This document shows positions 46,434 through 59,800 of a stretch of DNA of 64,000 nucleotides, in pieces (position 1 is the stretch's first letter; every line of letters starts with the position of its first letter). The position numbers were made by a program, and so were the translations under genes. This stretch comes from Macrotrachela quadricornifera. Taxonomy: Eukaryota; Rotifera; Eurotatoria; Philodinida; Philodinidae. Under the pieces are notes generated by a model. It was not told the DNA's origin. It saw only the letters and a program-made list of their open reading frames with translations, and ran no database searches. The stretch is taken from contig JAJEKB010021120.1 in the NCBI GenBank assembly GCA_022393335.1, forward strand, positions 41,762-105,761, in the 5' to 3' direction.

Positions 46434-48247
46434 CTAAATCTTTCGTTCAAGATCTGTTTGAATACTAGAATCTTTCATTTTTGTTGAACGTTGTAAATTA
46501 AGAAAATGTTGAATATCATTAACTAAATCTTGATCAACATTTGAAAAATTTTCTAATGCTCTTTTACAAATAAATTGTTGTGTTAATGCTAAACTTTTAG
46601 CTAAATTTCTTGCTAAATTTATTCGTTCATCTGGATTTAAAATTTGTCGATAAAATGTTTTAGCTTGATTAAATTCATCATTTTCATTTGAACATTCATA
46701 ACGTGCAACATTACCTTCTATTGAATAAATTGATTCTTTAAAACGATAAGATGTTGTTGCACCATGAAAACTATTTGGAAAATAATTTGGTGCACCATTT
46801 TGATTATTTAAACACATATAACCATCACGATAATTATTTCCAATTGGATTTAATGGACGATTAACAGGTAATTGAGCATAGTTTTTACCTAAACGATATC
46901 GTTGAGCATCAGAATAAGCAAATACACGTGCTTGTAATATTTTATCTTGTGATAATTCAATACCAGGTACAAGATTTGCTGGAGAAAAACATAATTGTTC
47001 AATTTCAGAAAAATGATTTGTTGGTAAACGATTTAATGTTATTGTTCCTAATGCAATTAATGGATAATAAGTTTTTGGCCAAATTTTTGTTGTATCAAAT
47101 GGATCAAATGAGGAATTTTTTATATCTTGTTCAGTCATTTGTTGTATACATACAGTCCATGAAGGTAATTCCTTATTAATACATATTGTATTATAAAGAT
47201 CACGTGTAGCATAGTCACTATCCATACCAGCTAAGACAAGTGCTTTTGTTGGATCAATTGAACTTATACCTTGATTGGATTTAATATGAAAACGAACATA
47301 AGATATATCATCATCACGTGATAAAAATTTATATGTATTCACAGAATAACCATTCATATAACGATAACCATTAGGTATACCACGATGACTATAGAGTAAT
47401 ATCTAAATAGAATATTATATATTTAATTATAAGTTTTAATAGCTAATTTAAGATAACAACCGATATATATTCTATTAGTCAAAGTATATAAAGAAAGGTT
47501 TTTTTTTTTATTAATTATGAGAAAATTATTCATTTTTTTTTAAATACTTACCAAACAATGTGTACTTTCTGGTCTTAATGTTAAAAAATCCCAATAAGCA
47601 TCATAATCGAAAAGATTAGTAACAGGATTTCGTTTTTGTGAATGTACAAGTGATGGATAAAGAATTGGATCACGAATAAAAAAAATTGGTAAATGATTAC
47701 AAATTAAATCAAAATTTCCACAATCTGTATAAAATTTAATAGCCATACCACGTATATCACGAATTGTATCTGAACTACCTAATTCACTACGAAAACGTGA
47801 AAATCTTATTGCTATTGGTGTTTGTTTATTTCGTTTATCAAGAAAATGTGCTCGTGTTAATGTTGAACCTATATCTGTTGTACATTGAAAAAATCCAAAT
47901 GCACCTGAACCTTTTGCATATGAACAACGTTCAGGAATTTTTTCTTGATTAAATTGGCCTAATTCATCAAGTAAACATGTATCTTGTAAAAGTATTGGAC
48001 CTTGTGAACCAACTGTTAATGAATAAACTTTATCACCAATAGGCATACCCGATAAACTAGTCATAAGAATAGGTTCATTGTTTGAACGATATGTTTGTAA
48101 TTGATTAGCTGCTACATCACGATTAAGTAAAAATAATGCTTCAGTTGATGATATAGTATTATGAGTTGTGCCTGGAGGCATATTATTTAATTGATTTTTC
48201 ATGTCAATTTGAGAAGCGAACAAGTTATTGAATATCCTTAGCAACAT
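46434..48247 (-). CDS. Catalase homologue with catalytic His replaced by Tyr
   Basis: Two exons (48247-47552, 47402-46434) encode 554 residues, full length for a small-subunit catalase. The fold signature is clear: LTVGSQGPILLQD, the proximal active region IPERCSYAKGSGAFGFFQCT, then IAIRFS, IRDIRGMAIKFYTDCGNFDL and LPIFFIRDPILYPSLVHSQK. Further on come YSHRGIPNGYRYMNGY, LPSWTVCIQQMT, PFDTTKIWPKTYYPL and the heme ligand block ARVFAYSDAQRYRLGKNYAQ (Tyr and preceding Arg present). In active catalases IPERVVHAKGxGA supplies the essential His; here it is Tyr (residue 110). The distal Asn region GNNTP reads CNHLP, keeping one Asn. Catalase activity is therefore predicted to be lost or changed. The reading frame is intact, so this is not a decayed copy. 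Confidence 0.92.
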
Positions 48248-51200
48248 TTTATTTCTTTTTTCTCTTTTTGTAATAGAAATATAATAATTTCGAGTAAAGA
48301 AAAAAAAGAAGTGATAGATAATAAGCTTTCATCAAATTTCTTATAATTATATCAAGTCAAATATATATTTACTTCTAATGATGACAAAAATCAATCTAAC
48401 TGATCATGCAATTCAACAAAATATATTGTCTGCAATAAAATATATATAAGGAATCATCATAAATTAAATGAGAAAGGGTCGATTGAATTTTCCCTATTCA
48501 TTTTCTTTATTGCATAAAAAATAGCACTGAATATTGACTTCCGGAATGAATAGAATTGAAGCAATAGATGCATGCGCATGTATGTGTGCATGAGAATGAT
48601 TAACTATGTATGAGATGAAAGGTGTTGTTTGGTTGGTATAATTAGAAATGGGTAGAAAAAAAAAGAACAAAAAAAAATGACTGCAAGTGTACTATATATA
48701 ATGCTTTGGTATTTTATTACTGTTAACTTAGTACTTGTGCTTGTTGACTCTATTCGCTTGTAATCTTTTACTCATTTATGTCGTTTACAGTTAGAATAGG
48801 CATACATATTTTTTCAATACAAAGTAATTTACTTTCTCTAAATTCAAATTCATTCATGATAGATGCCTTTTATATTTATATATTGGTGTGAGTTTAGTAA
48901 TGATTAGTATGGTTGTCACTTGCATCAAAACGTCATTATTTTATTCGTAGTACATTGAAAAAAAAATATGCCAGTAAGCTGTTCTTGTTTTATTCTCTTC
49001 CTTCATCAACACTCACAATAAATGCACAAGTAGAATATCACATTGTATATATTTACCTTTGACAATCTCTTTTTAGTCATCATTAAAGTGCAAGGAAGAA
49101 GAAATACGTAGCTACGTGTTGTCGAGTTGCTCTTTTTTTTTTTTTATTGTTTGAACTCTTTTTCTCTCCTTTTTTTTCTAACATTTTATTTTCAAATATT
49201 TCTTTTCTTTGTTGATTTATTTTATGTCATTCGAACTAAAAGAAATATTAACGTTACATTTTCGAATAAAAAAAATCTAATCAGCTGTTCTTGATTGTTA
49301 AGTCATGAAAACGAATTTTTCATACAGGTAATTAGTACTTAACAGATAAGAATACAGATATCGAGTATATTTATTCCTTTATTTTTTATTCTATTTAATC
49401 ATTCACATAAAAAATAAATAAAGGATGTAAATAATTATTTAATAATACTTTATAGTTGTAAGATAAGCAGGAAATTTTCTAGTATATCATCTAAATTTTA
49501 TATCGATAAGTAGATATAAACATATATGCAAACTATTCTTTCCTCTTCAATTTTGTTGTATCAAATATCGAGAATTCTCTCAATAGTTTGAATATTTAAT
49601 GAAACAATTGATAAATCAATAACTAGATTTTGTTTTTTTTTTTTTTATAATATTAATATTAAAGGTAGAAATGACAAACTACAGATAAATATTGAGTAAA
49701 AACTAGACAAAGGTTTGTTTCTCTCTAAATGTGAGAGAAGACAGAACACAGAATAGGAAAACTCAGAAAAGACGATGAAGAATGAGGAGAAAATGGAATG
49801 AAGAATAGACGTTGTAGAGATCGTAGCAGACATTTTTCTCGTTTTCTTTTTTTTTTTTGTCATGTAGTGATAGTTTCTCGTCGTATATTTCTTGAGCTAA
49901 CTGACTTGAAAATTTTTCTATGTGTGGTTGAGAACGACACGATGCTCGATTATTATTTTGTTGCATGCATATAAGACGTCAATAATGGTTACTACGACAA
50001 AATTATGGCTTCTTAGTCAAATAAAATTCTTATTTTGATTATGCTGTTGTCCAATGTCACACATACGAAAACTTATTGAGTGAGTGAATACGTTATTCAT
50101 GCATCATTTTCTTTCTTAGATTAAATTTCTACAATAAAAATTGTCAAGCATGTCAATATCTGGATAATATTATATCATTAATAAGTAAAACATGATTTAT
50201 TCTAATTAGTAGCCCTAAGGGAATATATGTGATTTTGCATGATAAGATTCAGTGTATTAACGCATCTCGTTCAATTTCTTTCTATCTGATAGAATAGGAA
50301 ATGATTTATTTTTTTATATATGTAATAATGAGAAAAATAAATATAATTATTTCGGAAAGAAATTCATCCCATAGGGACTAATCATTCTTCTTTTTGAAGT
50401 TAACAAATGTTAATAATTATTATGAATTGAGTCAGATGTTGACAAATTAAGGGGATATATAAATGTATGACACGAATACTTATAAATAAATTTGATTTAA
50501 TTTCAAGTAATCATTATAGTTCTTTTTTTATCTCTTTTCTTTGTCATATTTAATTATATATATGTTCATCTATAATTTTGACTTTATATAAACGAACAAT
50601 TTGTATCGAATATTCTTGCTTATTTAAACACAAGAATAAAATATTAAATATTTTCATGTTTGAAAAAAGTTGTTTATTAATTAGAAAATAATATTTGTAG
50701 ATATATCTGTCTAATTAATCATTGTAATTATTTTTGTTAAAAATCTTAAAAATATTTATTGTTATTTGTAAGAAAAAAAATTAAAAAGAATAAGAATTAT
50801 TATCTATCTGTAAAATTTATCTTTAATTATACTAAATCTATTGAGAATTAAAAATTGAATAGAATTTTTTTTTTGTTGTATTTTTATAATAACGATATTA
50901 TATTATTCTATTTGCCTTTTGTTGTATGACATCTTCTGAAATAAAAATATTCTTGATTATTCTATGAGATGGTCTGAGTTTTTTTTTTGTGTTTTATGGT
51001 TTGAATCAGATGTTTTTCAATCGTCTATACACCTTTTTAAAAATTTTATAACAAAGAATTTTATAACGCAGTCGCTATGTTATTGCCTTTCATCCTTCAT
51101 CATCTACAGTGTCAACAATAATTTTCAATAGCTTGAACGCAAAGAAATGTACTTTCATTCTATCGTCAACATAGTTACCGTTTTACATTACTGCATATTT

Positions 51201-51330
51201 CAATTTTCATTCAGACAATGTGTGTTTGGTTTCATTCATTTTCTTATTATTCTATTATTCTTTTTTTTTTTTTTGCTTTAGAATGAATAACAAACTTATA
51301 GAAATGATGTACATCGTTCGATAATTCTCA
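48248..51330. other. Gene-poor stretch, 3.1 kb
   Basis: Lies between divergent genes. Very AT-rich with homopolymer runs. Open frames such as 49645-49966 are low-complexity and lack splice or start context. It presumably contains the promoters of the catalase-like gene (left) and the Golgi-type gene (right). Nothing else could be supported. Confidence 0.5.
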
Positions 51331-54300
51331 ATGATACGCCCGACCAGTGGAGTCGGGCATCAGCCATCTTTATGGCTTTTGTTTATATTATGTTTACGAA
51401 AATGTTTTAAACTACGATATTTATTAATTATATTTTTTTTTCTTATTACATTTACATATTTACGTCTTATCAATCATGCACCTTTGGATCAACAAATAAA
51501 TAAATTCAAAGTGATTAATGATGAAAAAGTTAATCCTGATAAAGATGATAATCATCTTTTAGACAAATGTAATTTTGATGAAACAGAATCATTACTTCGA
51601 TATAAATTGTTAAGAAATCCAAATAATAATACAAATGATAATCGTCCACAACCAACAATTGAACGTTTACATAAACTTTTTTCGATACTTATTTCTTCTG
51701 AAGATAAATATCGTAAAGCATTAGATTATTTAGGTATATTCCGTTTTACTGATTTATATAATACATTACGTCCATTTGCAAATAATACTCAACGTTTACA
51801 TGAAATTTATTGTCTTTTTCAACGTTATATAACTATATCAGATAATGGTCATATTGATATTACACTACATTTTATTTATTATTTGAAACAAGTATCAAAT
51901 TATTTATCGGATGGTTTTATTAGTCAACATTTAACATGGAATAAAACATCAATAAAAAATTTACAAAAACCAGTTATTATTCTTGGAGCTAATTCACGTT
52001 TTTATGATACATTACAAGCATCAATGCGTACAGTTAACCAATATTTTAGTAATCATAATGTTGCTATATATGATCTAGGTTTTGACCAAAGTCAATTAGA
52101 TATGGTAAGATATTCTCTTGATAATTAAATTCATTTTTTATAAAATAATAGAATTCATTGGAGAATAAATATAACAGATGGTGCAGGATAAATTAGGTTT
52201 CTAATATTTTCTCTCTATTCATCATTTCATTCAAACGTTTCTTTTTTTTTCTTTGTTAGCGTCATAAGTGAGCCATCGAATGGGTCAAGCAGTATCACTG
52301 ATGTTATGTGACAGAACGAAGAGACATCTTAATCTCCGTCTAGCGTCCAAGTGATTCATCATGGACGCTAACATTCTTATCAAAAAATGTCTCTACAAAA
52401 CGTTATACTTTATATAATGAATATAATCTTCTTTACTTTTTTGAATCAAACATAATGCTACATATAATACGTTTTCTTGGTCAATTTTTTCATTCTATAA
52501 ACGATAATCTAACAGATCTAGAATTCAATGAATTTGAAGGCTAATAATATTTGAAAATAGATGTAGTCAAATGATTGATGCATTATTTCTGATTCAGATG
52601 ATACAAGCGAGAACTAGCACCATGCTATTGTTACATTTAAAGACATTTGGAGGAACATCCTTGATGTATCTATCTTTCGGCATCCAAAATAAATGATATT
52701 GTTTAGTATTGATTGTATACATCTAAGTCTACTATCATTTTTTTATTTTTGAAAACTTCGTCTTCATTTATGCGATCTAAATTTAAGATTTTGTGTTGCA
52801 ATTAATGTCATTAGTTAAAATTCAAATTGCACATTTTACTTTTTTCTCATTGTGAATATCAGTCAACTTTAATTTGTTGATCATATATTGTATAGAAAGG
52901 GATCAAGATCTTGAGATAATACTTGCTATATACTACTTCTTGTTGACATACTTGTTTTTTCTAAGCTAGGCGCTATTTTATCTTCGAGTTAATGACTTTT
53001 ATCCGATCGATGCGTAAGCACTCAAGAATGAGCGATAAATCAATAGACCCGATGTTGTTGTTCATTTTTATTCATAATTTAATTATTTATAATGAAATAA
53101 CTCGGGCTCAATCATGATAAATTTTCATCGATCCATCATCATCTTCATATTTATTTTTTTTACGGCTTTTTGTATGTCTTTACTTCTTATATCTTTTTTA
53201 CATATATTTACAAGAATTTTTGTATCGAGTAATATTTGATTTTATAACGAATTTGAAGTGTCATCTTGTCAAAAAAAATTTCTTTCGATCAGAATAAGCG
53301 ACAAATACAAGAGGAGTATTCTGAATATAAACAATCTAATTTACGCGTTTGTGTTACTCGTTACTAATCGGAATATTTCTTAACCAGATCAAAAAAAAAA
53401 CTTCATTTCTATTAGAATAAAATTATTGTCAATCAATGAAGAGTTCTTTGAGAATAATATTAATCAGAATATTGAATATTTAAGGGTTATTCGTGTTGAT
53501 ATATTGTTAAATTGATTTTCTTCCTATGTGTGATATTCAATCAATGTTTCACGCTGTGCTTTTATAATGTAGATCTTATTACTTTGTATTTTGTTTTATC
53601 AGGAAGATTGAACACATACCGTGGAACATTATATTTCATATTTTTAACTCTTCAAAATAAATCTGATAGCTTCCGTTTTTGAAACGAATATTCTTCATTC
53701 AATGATTTACTCTATTAGGTCAAACATAAAGAGCATAAACGTCTAAATAATAAAAAATAGAAGTCAAAGTTACAACGCATCAGTAATACTAAGGTGAAAA
53801 AGAACAATGTTGCTCATGTTGAAGTGATCGTCAAAGAATAAAGATACTAGAAATAGATTGTATTTAATTAATCTTACTTATATCAATGTATTTATAAATG
53901 AAATAATAGGATGAGAGCTATCACAAACTTGATACGTTAAATATCTTTCGTTGTTATTATATGTTGAATAATCTATCTATGTTTAGATCAAAGAAAATTG
54001 TGAACGATGTCTAATCATTCCATTTCCATTTGCTGAAATTGAACCGGTCGCTGCTCATATTCGAAATTTACCAAATTTTGCTTGGAAACCTATTGTGGTT
54101 CAGGTAGTAGAATTTTAATAATAAATGATGTAATAAACACAAAAATCTTTCTAATTTATAGGATGCAGTACGACGTTTTGGTACTATAATATATGGTGAT
54201 ACATCAGTTCGTTACTTAACATCGGATTTTGATCGTATTATAATTGATAATTTAATACGTGGATTTTCATGTCGTGAATTACCGGGACATTATTTATCAT

Positions 54301-54740
54301 GTTTTACTTTATCTGGAACATTTTCATGGTTTAATGAAACACCTTCTGTATTTGATGATATCTATATAGCTGAAGCCGGTTTTGTTGCTGTTACAGATAA
54401 TTTTCTCTCACGTCTTGTACTTAAAACATGGGTTACATGTGCACTAGATCCAAATTGTATATCACCATCAAATTCAAAAACTGAATGTAAACGCATGGGT
54501 GGAACAACAGGCACACATCGTTATGATCAATCAGCTATGGTTGCTGTATTATCATTTTATTTTTTTCAAAGTTCACGTCAAAATGATAAAACTGATCCAG
54601 CACCATATGATATGTTTTCATCAATACAACAAAAAGTAGCAGAAGTTCGACGTTTTGAAGGTGATCATAATTATTTTACACATAGAAAAAGTCCTGATGA
54701 TAAACAGAACAATTCAACAACAACTTTAAAAGCTATATAA
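51331..54740 (+). CDS. Type II membrane protein, glycosyltransferase-like
   Basis: Three exons (51331-52104, 53987-54103, 54162-54740) give 489 residues. A short cytosolic N-terminus is followed by one signal-anchor helix (LRYLLIIFFFLITFTYLRL, about residues 28-46), an Asn/Asp-rich stem and a lumenal domain, which is the Golgi type II topology. The domain has VIILGANSRFYDTLQASMRT, HNVAIYDLGFDQSQLDM, CERCLIIPFPF, WKPIVVQ, a DTSVRY segment, FVAVTDNFLSRLVLKTWVTC and HRYDQSAMVAVLSFYF. These blocks recall nematode and invertebrate families annotated as putative nucleotide-sugar transferases (DUF1647-like); that assignment is from memory and tentative. No classical DxD is certain. Several N-glycosylation sites are present (NNT, NKT, NET, NST). 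Confidence 0.7.
52105..53986 (+). other. 1.9-kb intron of the Golgi-type gene
   Basis: Longest intron that joins firmly in the window: donor gtaaga after GAT ATG, acceptor tttag before ATC AAA GAA, phase 0. It holds a small hairpin element at 52255-52372 and otherwise unremarkable AT-rich DNA. Confidence 0.7.
52255..52372. repeat. Short inverted-repeat element (about 118 bases)
   Basis: Begins gttagcgtc and ends gacgctaac, perfect 9-base terminal inverted repeats. An inner hairpin, tagcgtcca against tggacgcta at 52341-52370, reuses the same ends. It may be a tiny MITE or a structured RNA segment. Confidence 0.4.
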
Positions 54741-57263
54741 CATTTTAACAACTAAATACAGTGAAAAAATAATGTGGTTGTAAACATGTGTATCCATATA
54801 ACTGTGATAATTAGTTTACAGTAAAATTATCGCTTTGTTATTTTCTTGTTAACTGATTTTTTTTCATCATTATAGATATAAAAGAAAAAATGGTTATTAA
54901 AATATATTTTAAACTTTTAAAAGTTACTAAATAGACTATATAATGTTCACTATAGGATTCAGCGACCTATTTAAATTAAAATTTAAGATTATTTCCCATG
55001 TCAGCATCAAAGCTAACACATCTTTTTGAAAAAGAGATTACAAATTCACTGTCAAATCCAAAATTGAATTGACTTTTACCTCGAAGATTTGATCGATCCC
55101 ATTTCTAATCAGATATTTTTTGAATGCCATTAAAAATTGAACAGAATTTCGGTGCTGTCTAAACTATTTGCTATTGATTGATTTGATTTCTTATTTACTG
55201 CATAAAATTTTTGCATTCTTTTATTTCACGGTAATTTTCCATCAAAGGAACATTCTTCTTACATGATAGACATTTTAGTTACACAGTACATATACACGAT
55301 GATACGTCTGCTCTATGAGTGCCGACGAAAAGTACTCGAATTCTTCATTAGCGAGACTATTACTTTCTTTTGGTACAGAAAATCTATATATTTGATGATC
55401 TTTACTTTTAGTCTCATCGCACAGTAGACTTGTAAAGTAGCTATAAGACTCTGAATAACAAAAAATATCTGCAATCATTAGAAAATTTCCAAATTCATTG
55501 ATTTAGTATAATCTAGGACAGAATTTTCGAATGAATTCGTCAATGGACATGTGTCAAATAAAAATGTGTTAGTTTTAATCATCGGCCCTATTGAAGTGTA
55601 CAACTAAACAAATTTACACAAACATATATTCATGGGTATGTGTTGAGGTAGAAGTGCAAACAAAAAAGAAGAGTTTATGATGATGACATGATATATCTAT
55701 TTTATGTGGAACAAAGTCATAAGTCACGAGGGGAAACGAGAAGCAGCGAAAGCTTTAGTTACGTTTGGATGAAAATATTAGCATTCAAATCGTTATCACA
55801 CACCTCTTCACTCTCACACATTGCTGTACCAGCCAATATTTGAATGGAGTACGTATAATTTAAAGAACATTAACTAATACAATTGGTATGTTAAACGTAG
55901 TTTGTTGATAATAAATTTATGATGAAGAAAATGACATTTTGTAGCAATTATCTTCCATAATTCTCAATACTAAAGTTTTTCAATTTAGAAGGTCGATTGT
56001 AGTGCTTAATGCAATAAGATTAATTTTGAATACGAAATCCATTTGAATAGTTTGTAAAATAGTCGTAGATGGGAGATGATTTTATGGTAATCTGCTTTGC
56101 ATACTTTTCTTTTCAAGTAAGTAGAAATCATCTTGCAATTAAAGGATTGAGTACAGGATTTTTCTTATCTGTATCACCGTTAATTTTCATCGACTCTTAA
56201 GGTTATTATTTAAATAATCTGGCTCAAGTGAATATTGATAAATCCCTTGTTACATTGAAACGTGTATATTAAATTTGATTGTATAAAATAATCCATCATT
56301 AAATTATTCAAGGCAAACTCTTGATAGAAAAGAGGTCAAAGAAAATTTCACAAAGATTTTAATTCTGCAACGAAAGAAATCATATTATCTAATGGTGTAG
56401 ATATTAATGATAGGTGGCTACTGATGTATGATGGATACAATGCTACATTCTATAATTTACTTATTATATAGCTAAGAAAGTAGTCAAATAACTGGAAGAC
56501 ATGATCAACGATTCTGAGAGGCCTTTCCTTCTTCTAAATGATGTCAACACCATAGGAATATATTGTATCATGATTTTATTTCAGATTTTTTGACTTTTTC
56601 AATTGCTAAATAAAAGATGAGGAAAAATGCTGATTTCAAATACGTCTTTAATTTCTTTTGTTCATTAAGGTAACATAGAAGATCTAGTTTTTGTTAGCTT
56701 TCTCGTTGTTTTTAAGAGAAAGTGAAAGTATTAGCACTAATAATTAATTAATCTTAAAGAAGCATTTCTACGAATCAGTAATATATTTTAGTACTTGAAA
56801 TCATCGAGTTCACGTATGGATTCAAAAACATTTAACGTGTGGAACCCAGCTTTGAATCTGAGTCAATAATTTTGAATTCAACGAGTTTCACCTGGCATCC
56901 ATACTCTTCGATATTCTCGACCTCACTTAGCTATGAAATCAATCGTCTAATTCCATTACTGTATACAATGCTATCGTTCTGGAAAAGCATTCATATAGAA
57001 TTTTCTTTTGTTGAGATTATTTTTACTGCTATGACATGGCATAAATTATTTGCTTTATAAGATTCTACTGCCCTCTATCTGCATTTTCTCTCTATCATAT
57101 AGTGTTTGTTGGCTAGTTGACAGAACCTTAAAAACACAAGATTGCCGACCAATAACGAACCAATCAGCTGTTTTTATATTTTAAGCCTTTCTTTTATTTT
57201 CTTCAATTGAAGAAATTTTTATGCTGGAAAAATATTTCAATATTTCATAAAAATTATATATAA
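54741..57263. other. Intergenic, 2.5 kb
   Basis: AT-rich. Open frames at 55275-55478 and 56839-57060 are short and unlike any family. The promoter of HBS1 should lie at its right end. No gene could be supported. Confidence 0.5.
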
Positions 57264-59705
57264 ATGCGCCACTCTGATTATCGTGGTTTGGAAAAAGATG
57301 CTCAAAGCATTGATGAAGAATATCAAGGTTTAGGTCGTTCTGTCGATGATCATTATAATTATCCATTTTCGCCAAATAGTAGTAGCGAATTTATGGCCGA
57401 TGGTTCTAATCGACAACAACATCATTCATTAATTGCATTTGTAGCACCAAAAACAAAAAAACCAAAACAGAAAAAAAATAAAGATTCAGCTACTGGTAAT
57501 AAATTACTAGAAGAAGGATCAACTATTTTTGAAGAAAAACCACAACAAACTAGAGGACGTCTTCCATCACGTGAATATTCTGATATTCAATTTGACATGG
57601 AAACAGAAGATGATATAAAAAGATCCACACAGGCAGGTAATTTACATTTTTTTTTGGTATATTTTTCAAAATAAACAAGAAATTATTATTTTCTTCTAGC
57701 TGCTCCTCCTATTCGTCAACCTCAACTTGAAACATTACCTGCTCGTATAGCTACATTAAAAATAAGTGAAAGGACTGATCGAAGTGTATCACCACAAAAG
57801 CAATCGAAATCTGCAGTTGATTCTCCTAGTGTTACACCACGGCAAGGTCTCTCTCCAGTTGCTAGCTCACGTCGAAATGACAATGTATCATCATCTGTGA
57901 CTACTACTTTGAAACGTCGTCAAATGCCAGCTGATCGTACAAATACATTACGTGATTATAATGAACGTCTTGAAGGTCGTGATTTATTAAATTTAGTTGT
58001 TGTTGGTCATGTTGATGCAGGCAAATCTACATTAATGGGACATGTTCTTGTTAAATTAAAAGTTATTGATGATCGCACAATGCATAAAAATAAAACTGAA
58101 GCTGCTCGATTGGGAAAAGAAAGTTTTTCATTTGCTTTTGTTTTGGATGAATCAGAAGAAGAAAGACAACGTGGTGTTACTATGGATATTGCCCAAGCTC
58201 AATTTAAGACAAAAACTAAAATTGTTAATCTTGTTGATGCACCTGGACATAAAGGTAAAAACTTATTATATGAATATTTCTTTTTCAATAAATCTATTGA
58301 TAATATATGGAGAAGAAATGAATTCACAAAAAAATTAATAATAGCAAAACATTAAAAGTATGACAAATTTTCGTATTTTTATGAGAATAATACAGATAGA
58401 TGCTTTAATTAAGATATTCTCTGTTCTTGTCATGTTGAATTAATTTAGAAGAGATAGTAAAAATGAATATGTATATATTTATTTCACACATAATACGTTA
58501 TTTGAGTGGAGAACAATTTAAATATATCTTTTTTATAGTTTATTTATCATCTTAGAGTTAAAATTGTAAGTTAAATTTTACAAAATGAATTGAAGATATA
58601 AGCTAATCTCGTAATATATTTATTTTGATAATTTTATATTCATTCTCTTATAGACTTTATACCAAATATGATAAATGGTGCAGCGCAAGCTGATGTTGCT
58701 ATACTTGTTGTTGATAGTCGTCGTGGAGAATTTGAAACTGGTTTTGAATTTGGCGGTCAAACACGTGAACATGCTCTATTAATAAGATCACTTGGTGTCT
58801 CACAATTAATTTGTGCTGTTAATAAAATGGATACTATAGATTGGTCGCAAGAAAGATTTGAAGAAATTGTTAAAAAACTTCTAAGTTTTCTTAAATCATC
58901 TGGTTATAAAGAATCTGACATTGTTTTTGTACCTGTTAGCGGTTGGACAGGAGAAAATTTAATAAAACCAAATGATCCACCATTACCTTGGTATCACAAA
59001 GAAAATGCTTCGAATACAGTAACAAATGGTATTATTCCCGGTGCAACCTTAATTGATTTAATCGATCGTCTTAAACCTCCTGAGCGACCAATATCAAAAC
59101 CATTTCGTCTTTGTATAACAGATGTATTTCGTGCTACTGGTATCGGTACTGGAACTGTATCCATAGCTGGCCGTATTGATTGTGGTGGTGTAGAAGTAAA
59201 TGAACGTGTCTTATTACGACCATCAAATGATCAAGTAACAATAAAAACTATTCTAGTTGAAAATACAAATGTTCCATCAGCATTTGCTGGTGATAATGTT
59301 ATACTTAATATTCAAGGTGTTGATCCAACACATTTATTTGTTGGTAATGTTGTCTGTGATCCTGAATATCCAATACCATGTGCAACAATAATTCAAGCAC
59401 GTATTATTATATTTAATATTACAACACCGATTACACCTGGTACACCAGTTGTATTTCATTTTAAATCAACACAAGAACAAGCAAAAATAACAAGTTTAAT
59501 TGAAGAATTAGATCGTTCAACAGGTGAACTTAAACGACGTAATCCACGTTTATTAACAAAAAATTCTAGTGGTGTTGTTGATATAACACTTCATCGACAA
59601 ATATGCTGTGAATTATATTCAGATGTTAAAGAACTTGGACGTTTTATGTTAAGACAAAGTGGTTTAACAATGGCAGCAGGAATTATAACGAAAATTCTTG
59701 ATTAA
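57264..59705 (+). CDS. HBS1L: HBS1-like ribosome-rescue GTPase
   Basis: HBS1 pairs with Pelota/Dom34 to split stalled ribosomes in no-go and non-stop mRNA decay. Three exons (57264-57636, 57700-58254, 58654-59705) give 659 residues, close to animal HBS1L. The N-terminus has the HBS1-type acidic block (YQGLGRSVDDHYNYPFSPNS), then a Ser/Pro-rich linker. The GTPase domain shows all motifs: G1 VVGHVDAGKSTLMGH, G2 RQRGVTMD, G3 VDAPGHK joined to DFIPNMINGAAQADVAILVV, G4 AVNKMD, G5-like VPVSGWTGENL. EF-Tu domains II and III follow (FRATGIGTGTVSIAGRIDCG; ITPGTPVVFHFK), ending GIITKILD. GEFETGFEFGGQTREH is typical of HBS1/eRF3 proteins, and the N-terminal domain favours HBS1. The next ATG is only 95 bases downstream. 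Confidence 0.94.
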
Positions 59706-59790
59706 ATAAACAAAACAGAATATATACAAAATCAATTTCCTCTTTTTGTTTGTTTTTCTTTGTTATGATTCAGTTTTTTCTCTTCTTCCT

Positions 59791-59800
59791 CTCATTTCAG
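59791..59800 (+). other. Acceptor-like site touching TEX264-like ATG
   Basis: A pyrimidine-rich run (ttttttctcttcttcctctcatttcag) ends exactly at the ATG at 59801. With the HBS1 stop only 95 bases back, this fits a spliced-leader acceptor within a polycistronic unit. Confidence 0.5.

Noticed and set aside
46928..47179. Plus-strand ORF inside the catalase-like gene
   Set aside because: Shadow of the catalase exon; the catalase frame is clearly the conserved one.
46434..48247. Catalase as a decayed pseudogene
   Set aside because: No frameshift or stop over 554 codons, and splice sites and heme-ligand region are intact, so loss of the His looks like divergence and not decay.
49645..49966. Two minus-strand ORFs upstream of the Golgi-type gene
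   Set aside because: Lys- and Ser-rich simple translations of T- and GA-runs; no homology or splice support.
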